The notes: generated from the sequence alone by a model not told the origin. A stretch of 6,040 nt of DNA from Rhodoblastus sp052145335 (GCF_052145335.1 NZ_JBKQOU010000184.1:1-6040), one strand, 5' to 3'. Counted from the first letter of the stretch, positions 1 through 5,487 are shown. Numbers and translations are program-made.

Positions 1-669
1 CGTGACGTGATAGCCGTCGGCGCCATTTTCCGCCTGCAGCTTCCAGTTGGCGTCGAATGTATAGACGCCGACGCCGCGCACGACCTCGATGCCTTCGGGC
101 GCCTGATCGACGATCATGTCGATGATCTTGGCCGCCTCGCCCAAAAATTCAGGGAGTGTGCTCACGTTGGGATTCAGCGAGCCGAACAGGAAGCCGCGAT
201 AGCTTTCGAACCGCGCCACGCGGTTCAGATTAAGGTTGCCGTTCGCATTGAAATCCGCCGGATAACCCGCTTCCTTGTTCTGGTCCTTGACCTTCAGCAA
301 TTTTCCGTTGTTGGAAAAGGTCCAGCCGTGGAAGGGACAGGTGAAGCTCGACTTGTTGCCCTTCTTGTGGCGGCACAAAGTGGCGCCGCGATGGGTGCAG
401 GTATTGAGGAAGGCGTTCAGCACGCCATTCTTGTCACGGGTGATCATCACCGGCTGACGACCCATGAAGGTGCTGAAATAATCGTTGGGATTGGCAATCT
501 GGCTCTCGTGCGCCAAATAGATCCAGTTGCCCTCGAAAATATATTTCATTTCGAGTTCGAACAGTTCCTGATCCGTGAAAACCGAACGATCGACGCGATA
601 ATCGAGAGTCGTCGGATCGTCTTTGAGCAGCTCTGGAAGTGTTGCAGCCAATTTTTCATGAATAGTCAT
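1..669 (-). CDS. benA: Aromatic-ring-hydroxylating dioxygenase large (alpha) subunit, benzoate/toluate type, 5' part only
   Basis: Rieske non-heme iron oxygenase large subunit. The family inserts both atoms of O2 into an aromatic ring to give a cis-dihydrodiol, with electrons from a reductase partner. The 223 codons seen run off the left edge; BenA/XylX proteins are about 450 residues, so roughly half is present. The Rieske [2Fe-2S] ligands are C91-x-H93 (CTHRGA) and C111-x2-H114 (CPFHGW). The start of the catalytic domain shows NGADGYHV, with D218 as the bridging Asp and H221 as the first iron ligand. Segments such as EMKYIFEGNWIYLAHESQI and KSSFTCPFHGW are typical of the benzoate/toluate/anthranilate group. 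I favour benzoate or toluate, but substrate cannot be fixed from this half. The ATG at 669 has a strong AGGAGG at 677-682. The beta subunit and reductase would lie beyond the edge. It is divergent from the sigma-54 activator and is likely its target. Confidence 0.9.
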   Translation of the reverse strand, partial: MTIHEKLAATLPELLKDDPTTLDYRVDRSVFTDQELFELEMKYIFEGNWIYLAHESQIANPNDYFSTFMGRQPVMITRDKNGVLNAFLNTCTHRGATLCRHKKGNKSSFTCPFHGWTFSNNGKLLKVKDQNKEAGYPADFNANGNLNLNRVARFESYRGFLFGSLNPNVSTLPEFLGEAAKIIDMIVDQAPEGIEVVRGVGVYTFDANWKLQAENGADGYHVT

Positions 670-732
670 CAAATTTCCTCCTCTTTCCCACGCCCCAAGG
701 CGTTAGAGACCCTTGCCGCGCAAGCGCGCTTC

Positions 733-781
733 AGCCTTCCGGAAAATCCGAAAAAGGCTTGGATTGCGGCGCTTTCCGCAA
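733..781 (-). other. Two further inverted repeats in the dioxygenase leader
   Basis: TTGCGG (764-769) pairs with CCGCAA (776-781) around a 6-base loop. AGCCTT (733-738) pairs with AAGGCT (754-759), with an inner CGG/CCG pair at 740-742 and 748-750. A third short hairpin, ACGCC/GGCGT at 690-703, sits just upstream of the dioxygenase ribosome-binding site. I see no convincing gene in 670-960, so this stretch is best read as a structured 5' leader. The role of the hairpins is unknown. Confidence 0.35.
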
Positions 782-896
782 ATGACATGCGATTTGAACT
801 GATGCTCCGTTCGCGCGCACGGCTCCCGCCGCGGGCTGCGGAAAGAAGCGGATCAGGATGGAATTTGAATTTTCATTTTTTTTGTCTCCCGTGCAT

Positions 897-914
897 AAAA
901 AAGCCTTTGCGGCT
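897..914 (-). terminator. Terminator-like hairpin in the dioxygenase leader
   Basis: On the minus strand AGCC-GCAAA-GGCT is followed directly by six T residues. The stem is short (4 bp, 5 with a G-U pair), so termination would be weak or conditional. It lies about 40-57 nt downstream of the start predicted for the sigma-54 promoter and before the dioxygenase gene, so it could act as an attenuator. It could also be the end of an older, lost transcript. Confidence 0.35.
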
Positions 915-964
915 CGGACTGCTGTCGATCAAATCGTCGCTTTGCAGTTCTTGCGGGAGATAGG

Positions 965-981
965 AGCAGGGACCGTGCCAA
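965..981 (-). promoter_or_regulatory. Sigma-54 (-24/-12) promoter for the dioxygenase
   Basis: Read on the minus strand this is TTGGCACGGTCCCTGCT. It matches the RpoN consensus YTGGCACGrNNNTTGCW at every fixed position except one (CTGC in place of TTGC). The invariant GG (979-978) and GC (967-966) are separated by exactly 10 bases. The predicted transcription start is near 954, which gives a leader of about 285 nt before the dioxygenase ATG at 669. It points away from the adjacent sigma-54 activator gene, the usual divergent arrangement of such an activator and its target. Confidence 0.8.
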
Positions 982-1061
982 GACGGTCGCGATCGCCGCG
1001 GCTAAAGCGTCGCGCGGTCAATTTCGATGCAAGAGAAAAACCTCGTCCTCTAGAAAAATAA

Positions 1062-1074
1062 CGATTTTTTGATA
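1062..1074 (-). promoter_or_regulatory. Possible IHF site upstream of the sigma-54 promoter
   Basis: On the minus strand TATCAAAAAATCG fits the IHF consensus WATCAANNNNTTR at all but one defined position. It lies between the sigma-54 promoter and the candidate activator boxes, centred about 114 bp upstream of the predicted start. IHF bending between enhancer and promoter is established for XylR-type promoters, although the site is usually somewhat closer. Short AT-rich matches arise by chance, so confidence is modest. Confidence 0.35.
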
Positions 1075-1110
1075 AACGCGACATTTTCGGCGCCCGCAAA
1101 GTTTGCCGGG

Positions 1111-1147
1111 CGATCAAGCCGGAACGATTCACAAAAATGCATCAATT
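1111..1147 (-). promoter_or_regulatory. Candidate upstream activator boxes for the XylR/DmpR-type regulator
   Basis: Two TTGAT-core octamers lie on the minus strand, CTTGATCG (1111-1118) and AATTGATG (1140-1147). They are 29 bp apart centre to centre, about three helical turns, and roughly 160 and 190 bp upstream of the predicted transcription start. XylR/DmpR enhancer sites are TTGATCAA-like, paired, and at about this distance. The matches are imperfect half-sites. An imperfect dyad at 1092-1111 (GCCCG/CGGGC) is an alternative. Confidence 0.3.
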
Positions 1148-1270
1148 CGTCGATCCGAGCCCCAAGCGACTGTCAAGACATGCTTCAATTCATCACCGCC
1201 CGCTGTGTTTCCCGGCAGCAGATAACATGCTAAATTTCGGTCAAAATAATAAATACCAAGGGTGGAAATA

Positions 1271-1315
1271 ATGATGTTCTTGAAAAGGCGAAACGCCTTG
1301 CCGAGGCAATCGTGA
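1271..1315 (+). CDS. Possible 14-codon leader peptide before the activator gene
   Basis: ATG at 1271 (a second ATG follows at once) opens a 14-codon frame, MMFLKRRNALPRQS. Its TGA (1313-1315) overlaps the GTG start of the activator as GTGA. A purine-rich GGGTGG (1260-1265) sits at a plausible ribosome-binding distance. The frame contains a hairpin (1285-1299). The stop-start overlap suggests translational coupling, but a frame this short can arise by chance and there is no homology evidence. Confidence 0.3.
   Translation: MMFLKRRNALPRQS
1285..1299 (+). promoter_or_regulatory. Hairpin just before the activator ribosome-binding site
   Basis: AAGGCG-AAA-CGCCTT is a perfect 6-bp inverted repeat with a 3-base loop. 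It ends three bases before the GAGG that serves the activator GTG start. No T run follows, so it is not an intrinsic terminator. Its position would let it influence initiation at the activator gene. Confidence 0.4.
1303..1306 (+). promoter_or_regulatory. Ribosome-binding site fixing the activator GTG start
   Basis: GAGG lies five bases before GTG at 1312. The same frame is open upstream only to 1234 (a TAA is at 1231-1233) and holds no ATG, GTG or TTG there. The first internal Met (codon 37) falls within the conserved start of the sensor domain. GTG 1312 is therefore the only sensible start. Confidence 0.65.
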
Positions 1316-3138
1316 CCGAGTCGCGACGTCCCGGAAGCGGAGCGCACGCGTCAACTTCGCTTGCGCCTCTGCAAAAAACTCCCCTCGTAGAGCCGGGTTT
1401 TCCGGATATAGCCGATCTTATGGGCCGGCTGAGTTTTTCTCTCAACGACGGGCGCATCTGGCTGGACGACCAACGCATGTTGCTGATCCATGCCAAGTCG
1501 CTCGGCGCCTTGCGGCATGAGATGATTGATGCCTTCGGCCTCGACGCGGCGCGGGGGTTGTTGACGCGCATGGGCTATCGCGCCGGCGTCATTGACGCGC
1601 AGATGGCGCGTAAGGTGCGTTCCACGACTTCGTCAAAGAATATGTTCGTAGTTGGCCCGCAAATGCACTGCCTGGAAGGCGTCGGCCACTCCGAGGTCGT
1701 GAGACTGGACTTCGATGTCGAGCGGGGAACCCATTATGGCGAATTCGTATGGACCCATCCAATCGAGGATGAGGAGCATATCAGGCATTTCCTGATCGGC
1801 GCCGACCCGGCGTGCTGGATGCAAACCGGCTATGCTTCAGGATTCTCGACCGAATTCATGGGCCGCCCGGTGCTTTATCGAGAGGTCGAATGTCTCTCGA
1901 TGGGCCATCCGGCCTGCCGCATCGTCGGCAAGGTAGTCGAGGATTGGGGCGATGAGGCGGCGGACGATCTGCGCTTCACCATGCCGGGCATGTTCGCAGT
2001 CGCCGACGCGCAACGGGCTTCGAACCGCATTGAAGTTCTGCTTTCGCCAGACGAATCCGCCATCGCTGCGGGTCACCCGGTCGGCGTTTCGCCGAGTTTC
2101 AATACGGCGATGCAGATGTTGCGGCGCGTCGCCCCAACGCAGGCGACTGTACTTTTCCTCGGCGAAAGCGGTGTCGGCAAAGAGGTTTTCGCCAGGACGT
2201 TGCACCGGCTGAGCCATCGTGGCGACAAGCCTTTCATCGCCCTGAATTGCGCCACCATTCCAGAACAACTAGTCGAGTCCGAATTGTTTGGCGCTGAACG
2301 CGGCGCCTTTACCGGCGCGACGCAGAGTCGGCTCGGACGGTTTGAGCGCGCCGACGGCGGCACTCTTTTTCTCGACGAGGTTGGCACGCTGTCGATCAGC
2401 GCCCAGAGTAAGCTCTTGCGCGTGTTGCAGGAAGGTGAGATCGAACGGCTGGGCGACTCCCAAACGCGCCAGGTCGATGTGCGCGTTGTCGCAGCCACCA
2501 ATGTCGATCTGCGCGCAGAGGTCCGGAAAGGGAACTTCCGCGAAGACCTGTTCTTCCGCCTCAATGTGTTCCCGATCCTCATCGCACCATTGCGCGACCG
2601 CCATGAAGACATTCCGCTGCTGATGACCCATTTTCTCGCCCGATTCAATCAAAGGCACGCAAGACGGATCAAAGGGTTCACCCAGCGAGCGGTGGACGCC
2701 ATGTTGTCCTATGATTGGCCCGGCAATATTCGGGAACTGGAAAACGTCATCGAGCGGGGCGTCATTCTCGCCGCCAATGAAGGAGCAATCGACAAGCAGG
2801 ATTTGTTCACCAGCGGCGAGCGTTTCAGCGAACAGCGTTACGCGCTCGACAACCAGGGCAAGATCGTTCGCGCCGATGAGGCAACGCTGGCGCGTAATGC
2901 CCCGCCGGTCGTCGAAGACGATCGCATGTTCGCACGGATCGACAAACTGCTTCACGGAGCCGCGGAAAATGCCGAGCCCGTCTCGATAGAAGAGTTCGAG
3001 ACGGTGTTGTTAAAGCGAGCGGTCGAAAAAACACGCGGCAATCTGGCGGCGGCGGCGCGTCTGCTCGGCATCACCCGGCCGCAGATGGTGTATCGGCTGA
3101 AAAGCCGTGGAATCATGCATGACTCCGATCAGAATTGA
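1312..3138 (+). CDS. Sigma-54-dependent activator of the XylR/DmpR/MopR family (phenol-type sensor)
   Basis: A 608-residue enhancer-binding protein that should switch on sigma-54 promoters when it binds an aromatic effector. The XylR_N/V4R sensor spans about 30-210. At a constant +13 offset from MopR it keeps the zinc ligands C168, E191, C194 and C202 and the phenol-pocket residues F112, H119, F145, W147 and Y189. The AAA+ domain (about 258-485) has Walker A GESGVGKE (284-291), the sigma-54 contact loop GAFTGA (331-336), Walker B LFLDE (352-356), arginine-finger region FREDLFFRLN and sensor II WPGNIRELEN. A Fis-type helix-turn-helix lies at about 575-603 (RGNLAAAARLLGITRPQ). It is slightly longer than the usual 560-570, mainly at the N-terminus and in the linker before the helix-turn-helix. 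It is divergent from the dioxygenase and its likely sigma-54 promoter. Family assignment is firm; phenol as effector is inferred from the pocket. Confidence 0.95.
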   Translation: MTESRRPGSGAHASTSLAPLQKTPLVEPGFPDIADLMGRLSFSLNDGRIWLDDQRMLLIHAKSLGALRHEMIDAFGLDAARGLLTRMGYRAGVIDAQMARKVRSTTSSKNMFVVGPQMHCLEGVGHSEVVRLDFDVERGTHYGEFVWTHPIEDEEHIRHFLIGADPACWMQTGYASGFSTEFMGRPVLYREVECLSMGHPACRIVGKVVEDWGDEAADDLRFTMPGMFAVADAQRASNRIEVLLSPDESAIAAGHPVGVSPSFNTAMQMLRRVAPTQATVLFLGESGVGKEVFARTLHRLSHRGDKPFIALNCATIPEQLVESELFGAERGAFTGATQSRLGRFERADGGTLFLDEVGTLSISAQSKLLRVLQEGEIERLGDSQTRQVDVRVVAATNVDLRAEVRKGNFREDLFFRLNVFPILIAPLRDRHEDIPLLMTHFLARFNQRHARRIKGFTQRAVDAMLSYDWPGNIRELENVIERGVILAANEGAIDKQDLFTSGERFSEQRYALDNQGKIVRADEATLARNAPPVVEDDRMFARIDKLLHGAAENAEPVSIEEFETVLLKRAVEKTRGNLAAAARLLGITRPQMVYRLKSRGIMHDSDQN

Positions 3139-3142
3139 TCGG
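3125..3142 (+). terminator. Inverted repeat over the activator stop codon, weak terminator candidate
   Basis: CCGATCA-GAAT-TGATCGG is a perfect 7-bp inverted repeat that overlaps the TGA stop (3136-3138). No T run follows on either strand, so it is not a classical intrinsic terminator. It may protect the 3' end of the message or help to separate the activator from the opposing genes. Confidence 0.25.
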
Positions 3143-3177
3143 TCTCGCTCGAATGATCCAGCGGAGCGAAGCGGAAA

Positions 3178-3341
3178 TTACATCACTGCCAAAAGGGCGA
3201 ACAAGGGCGCATTGATCACCGTCACCAAATTGGTCATGAAGACCTGATCGAAGCGATAGCCGAGGCGCCCCAGACGAAGCCCGCGCCTGAGATCAGAAAA
3301 GCAGGCGCGATGATGGCGGCGAGCGCCGATATCAATTCCAT
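3178..3341 (-). pseudogene. Truncated, frameshifted remnant resembling the start of an AEC-family permease
   Basis: From ATG 3341 the minus strand encodes MELISALAAIIAPAFLISG and then AGFVWG, a hydrophobic N-terminal helix. The frame then runs into a stop. In the next frame, from 3267, RLGYRFDQVFMTNL continues with VTVINAPLFALLAVM to a TAA at 3178. Joined across the G run at 3268-3271 (one base apparently lost), the two pieces read like the first 54 residues of an AEC (auxin efflux carrier-like) transporter, which usually has about 300 residues. Only 39 bases separate the TAA from the end of the activator gene, so the rest is absent. No good ribosome-binding site precedes the ATG. The family call is from memory of the (F)VTxLVT-type motif and is moderate; the broken state is clear from the sequence. 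Confidence 0.5.
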
Positions 3342-3400
3342 TCGGCGCCGCCGCAATGTTCATTGCAACGCATTTCAAATCTCCAACGCAAACCGGGTTG

Positions 3401-3419
3401 CTCAATAACGACTCAATAA
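3401..3419. repeat. Short tandem repeat at the aldolase stop codon
   Basis: CTCAATAA occurs twice (3401-3408 and 3412-3419), separated by CGA. The right copy contains the TGA stop of the aldolase read on the minus strand. It looks like a small slippage or end-joining duplication at the gene's 3' end, on the side of the permease-like remnant. Confidence 0.5.
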
Positions 3420-4204
3420 GCGGCCCGACGTTGGGGAAACTCGCCATGCGGTTTGAACCGTCGCGCCAGCGCCTGCGTGGTTTCGGCAAGCAAAAGCACA
3501 TCGACGCCGACGGCGACGAATTGCGCGTCCTGCGCGAGATAGCCCGACGCTACCGCTTCGTCAGTCGCCAACAGCCCCGGCGCCTTGCCATTGGCGAGGA
3601 TGCAGCGGATCGCCCGCTCCATCGCCGCGACCACCTCCGGATGCTGCGGTTGACCGATATAGCCCAGCGACGCCGAAAGATCGGCTGCGCCCAGGAATAT
3701 GCCGTCAACGCCTTCAATGTCGGCTATGGCTTCGAGATTATCCAACCCCGCTTTGGTTTCGACCTGCAGCAGAAGGCAAACCTGTTCATTGGCATGATCA
3801 AGATAATCGCCAACCCGGCCCCACCTTGCCGCGCGCGCGATGCCCGCGCCGACGCCGCGAAAACCGTGCGGCGGGTAGCGTGTGGCGAGAACTAGCATTT
3901 CGGCCTGCTCCGGCGTCTCAACCATCGGAATGAGCAAGGATTGCGCGCCGATATCGAGCATCTGCTTGATCAGAACGGGGTCGCCGGTGGGGGGACGCAC
4001 CACGACATGCGCGGGATAAGGCGCCGTCGCCTGCAATTGCGCCAGCATGGTCCGCAAATCGAGCGGCGAATGCTCGCCGTCGAGCAGCAGCCAATCGAAA
4101 CCCGATCCAGCGCAGATCTCCGCACTGTAGGCGTCGGCCATCGCCAACCAAAGGCCGATCTGCCGCTGGCCATTCTTGAGCGCCGTCTTGAAACTGTTTT
4201 CCAT
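3413..4204 (-). CDS. hpaI: HpaI/HpcH-type class II 4-hydroxy-2-oxo-acid aldolase
   Basis: A cytoplasmic metal-dependent pyruvate aldolase of 263 residues, close to the 262 of E. coli HpaI. HpaI cleaves 4-hydroxy-2-oxoheptane-1,7-dioate to pyruvate and succinate semialdehyde at the end of homoprotocatechuate meta-cleavage, and the family accepts other hydroxy-oxo-acids. Residues line up without offset: catalytic H45 in DGEHSPLD, R70 in VVVRPP, and metal ligands E149 (QVET) and D175 (GAADLS). The usual GPADLS is GAADLS here. ATG 4204 is chosen over the ATG 36 codons upstream because the protein then starts MENSFKTALKNG, like E. coli HpaI; the extra residues are Arg-rich and translate remnant DNA. 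The ribosome-binding site is weak (AAAGGG, about 10 bases upstream). Remnants of other genes lie on both sides. The true substrate here is not known. Confidence 0.93.
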   Translation of the reverse strand: MENSFKTALKNGQRQIGLWLAMADAYSAEICAGSGFDWLLLDGEHSPLDLRTMLAQLQATAPYPAHVVVRPPTGDPVLIKQMLDIGAQSLLIPMVETPEQAEMLVLATRYPPHGFRGVGAGIARAARWGRVGDYLDHANEQVCLLLQVETKAGLDNLEAIADIEGVDGIFLGAADLSASLGYIGQPQHPEVVAAMERAIRCILANGKAPGLLATDEAVASGYLAQDAQFVAVGVDVLLLAETTQALARRFKPHGEFPQRRAAY

Positions 4205-4260
4205 GATTTTCGGGACCCTTTTTTCCTCGAAAGCGAAAGCCAGGTTGACGGGCCAAATGG

Positions 4261-4387
4261 CGCTTCCAGCGTAACGACGGCGTCGCCGCCCGAACGAAAC
4301 GCGGCTGGCCATTCAGTTCGAAGAAAACTTTCACTGGCCTTCGGCGTCGGTTTCGCCAACTGCAAGCAAACGGATGGAGGAGACCAT
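4261..4387 (-). pseudogene. Scrambled remnant of the C-terminal region of pyruvate carboxylase
   Basis: Three short pieces in three frames match successive parts of pyruvate carboxylase. Frame one (4387-4334) gives SIRLLAVGETDAEGQ and then a TGA. Frame two (4334-4287) gives VKVFFELNGQPR and then FVRA. Frame three (4287-4261) gives GDAVVTLEA. The first two join perfectly if one base was lost at about 4333-4336. Between the second and third about 60 residues of the linker and early biotinyl domain are missing. The match ends just before the expected AMKM, so the biotin-carrying lysine is gone. Intact pyruvate carboxylase is about 1,150 residues; no other part is visible in the window. It lies 56 bases upstream of the aldolase start, so the aldolase promoter may sit in or near this debris. 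Confidence 0.75.
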
Positions 4388-4490
4388 TGCTTAACGAACG
4401 TCGAGTAAGGTGACAATCGCCATCCCCACTTTCGTTCGGCCAGCCGCAACCTTCATCTGTGTCGCGGCCGGCCAACTTGCTCATCTCGAT
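4388..4490. other. Non-coding gap with nothing assignable
   Basis: Between the pyruvate carboxylase remnant and the terminator of the exported protein I see no gene I can support. A 21-codon frame on the minus strand (about 4455-4390, beginning MKVAAGRTK) exists but has no recognisable similarity. GC content stays high here, unlike the AT-rich gap further right, so this may be more eroded coding DNA. Confidence 0.3.
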
Positions 4491-4520
4491 GAAAACACGA
4501 CACCCTGGTTTTTCGTCGTG
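4491..4520 (-). terminator. Intrinsic terminator candidate after the exported barrel protein
   Basis: On the minus strand CACGAC and GTCGTG (4515-4520 and 4496-4501) form a perfect 6-bp stem around a 13-base loop, followed by TTTTC. It begins 7 bases after the TGA of the upstream gene. The loop is long and the T run short, but position and orientation suit a rho-independent terminator. If so, the aldolase has its own promoter. Confidence 0.5.
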
Positions 4521-4527
4521 GTCAAAC

Positions 4528-5436
4528 TCAATATTTCGCGGCAACAACGTGCGCTTCAGGCTTCCACAGGGCGAACACGAGTTCGCTCCAGAAGCGGGTA
4601 TCGTAACCGCCTTCATTCTGCTGGTAAACATCGCGGCTAACTTTGACTACGAGTTTAACGTTTTCAAAATTGTAAGCGACGGCGCCGCCGAGCGCGAACT
4701 GGCTTTGGCGCAAATAGCCAGAATAGGGAGAGCTGAGATCGGTAGAGCCGAAGCCGATGGCGCCGACTTCCCACTTGCCGAATTCCCGAAGCGCCGTGAG
4801 ATTGAGATTGCCCCAGGCGGCGCCAGCGGTGGCAGGCTGGTTGAAAGCGGCATTAACCGGTGAAACATTTTGCAGAGGCCCGTTCGAGCCGACCCCGTAG
4901 ACCATTTCCGCATTGAGCAGCCAATCATTGGCCGTATAGCCAATCGCGACCTTTTGACTGAACTCCCAATAGTCGTTCACCGAAACCTGGCTGTTTACCG
5001 GAACAAAAACCTGTTCCTCGATGGCGGCATGGAATCCCGCACCGAGATTCCAGGACAATCCAGCGCCGAGCTTGGTGAGCGCAAAGCCGCGCAGATTAGC
5101 TGCCGTTGTGCCGAAGCCGTGGCCGACCGCGACTTGCGCCCAGACGTTCTCGTCGACAAGAAACAGGCGGCCACCTAACAGCTCGTAAGGTGTCGCCCAG
5201 AGCAGATGGACCGGAATGGCGACGCCGAGATCCACTTCCGGGCCGCCGTTGTAAGGACCGCGCGCGCCCCAATTGATGTCGACAATGTTATACACGCCAA
5301 CAGGCGGAAGCGCGGAGGTGACGAAACCCGTGGAGATGCCGGGCTGAGCCGTGGAACCGGCGTAAGACGTCGACGCCATGCCACAGAGCGAAAGCGCGCA
5401 TGCGATCGACCCGATGATTTTATTCTGAATATTCAT
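4528..5436 (-). CDS. Exported protein, probable outer-membrane beta-barrel of the phenol/meta-pathway (Phenol_MetA_deg-like) type
   Basis: A 302-residue protein with a clear Sec signal peptide: a basic start (MNIQNK), a hydrophobic stretch and a cleavage site near SYA-GS at residue 26. There is no lipobox. The mature part is rich in Gly, Asn, Tyr, Trp and Phe, alternates polar and hydrophobic residues (for example KWEVGAIGFGSTD), lacks long hydrophobic helices and ends in a C-terminal Tyr, all as in outer-membrane barrels. This fits the barrel family often encoded in phenol, toluene and terpene catabolic clusters, thought to take up hydrophobic substrates. Family membership is from overall pattern, not a diagnostic motif. 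The ATG at 5436 has a strong GAGGAGGG at 5441-5448. It is transcribed with the aldolase, but a likely terminator and a gene remnant lie between them, so a shared operon is doubtful. Confidence 0.72.
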   Translation of the reverse strand: MNIQNKIIGSIACALSLCGMASTSYAGSTAQPGISTGFVTSALPPVGVYNIVDINWGARGPYNGGPEVDLGVAIPVHLLWATPYELLGGRLFLVDENVWAQVAVGHGFGTTAANLRGFALTKLGAGLSWNLGAGFHAAIEEQVFVPVNSQVSVNDYWEFSQKVAIGYTANDWLLNAEMVYGVGSNGPLQNVSPVNAAFNQPATAGAAWGNLNLTALREFGKWEVGAIGFGSTDLSSPYSGYLRQSQFALGGAVAYNFENVKLVVKVSRDVYQQNEGGYDTRFWSELVFALWKPEAHVVAAKY

Positions 5437-5477
5437 TAGTCCCTCCTCGGACGTTTAGCTCAGGCCAGTTTGCATTG

Positions 5478-5487
5478 CACAATTGTG
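5478..5487. promoter_or_regulatory. Palindromic operator candidate CACAATTGTG
   Basis: A perfect 10-bp palindrome 42-51 bases upstream of the barrel gene's ATG, next to one copy of the GTTTGCATT repeat. Its symmetry and position suit a dimeric regulator. If transcription starts near 5560 it would lie in the early leader and could act as a repressor site. I cannot assign a regulator; the winged-helix protein at 5759-6040 is one local candidate. Confidence 0.3.

Noticed and set aside
7..963. Long open frame of 318 codons on the plus strand
   Set aside because: It lies antisense to the dioxygenase, whose Rieske and iron-site motifs prove the minus-strand frame, and it extends into the divergent control region without any recognisable domain.
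1171..1176. TTGACA on the minus strand as a sigma-70 -35 box for the dioxygenase
   Set aside because: The sequence 17 bases downstream (TCGACG) is nothing like a -10 hexamer, and the sigma-54 promoter gives a far better explanation.
3342..3501. Upstream extension of the permease-like remnant frame as a 107-residue gene (3178-3501)
   Set aside because: The upstream half overlaps the 3' end of the aldolase and has no recognisable features. Only the last 29 codons look like permease, and the matching N-terminus is in another frame.
4205..4312. Upstream ATG giving a 299-residue aldolase
   Set aside because: The extra 36 residues are Arg-rich and partly translate pyruvate carboxylase remnant DNA out of frame. 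The downstream ATG gives a start and length matching E. coli HpaI.
3918..4631. Open frame of 237 codons on the minus strand crossing the aldolase start and the end of the barrel gene
   Set aside because: It overlaps two well-supported genes out of frame. Its only meaningful piece is the VKVFFELNGQPR segment, which belongs to the pyruvate carboxylase remnant.
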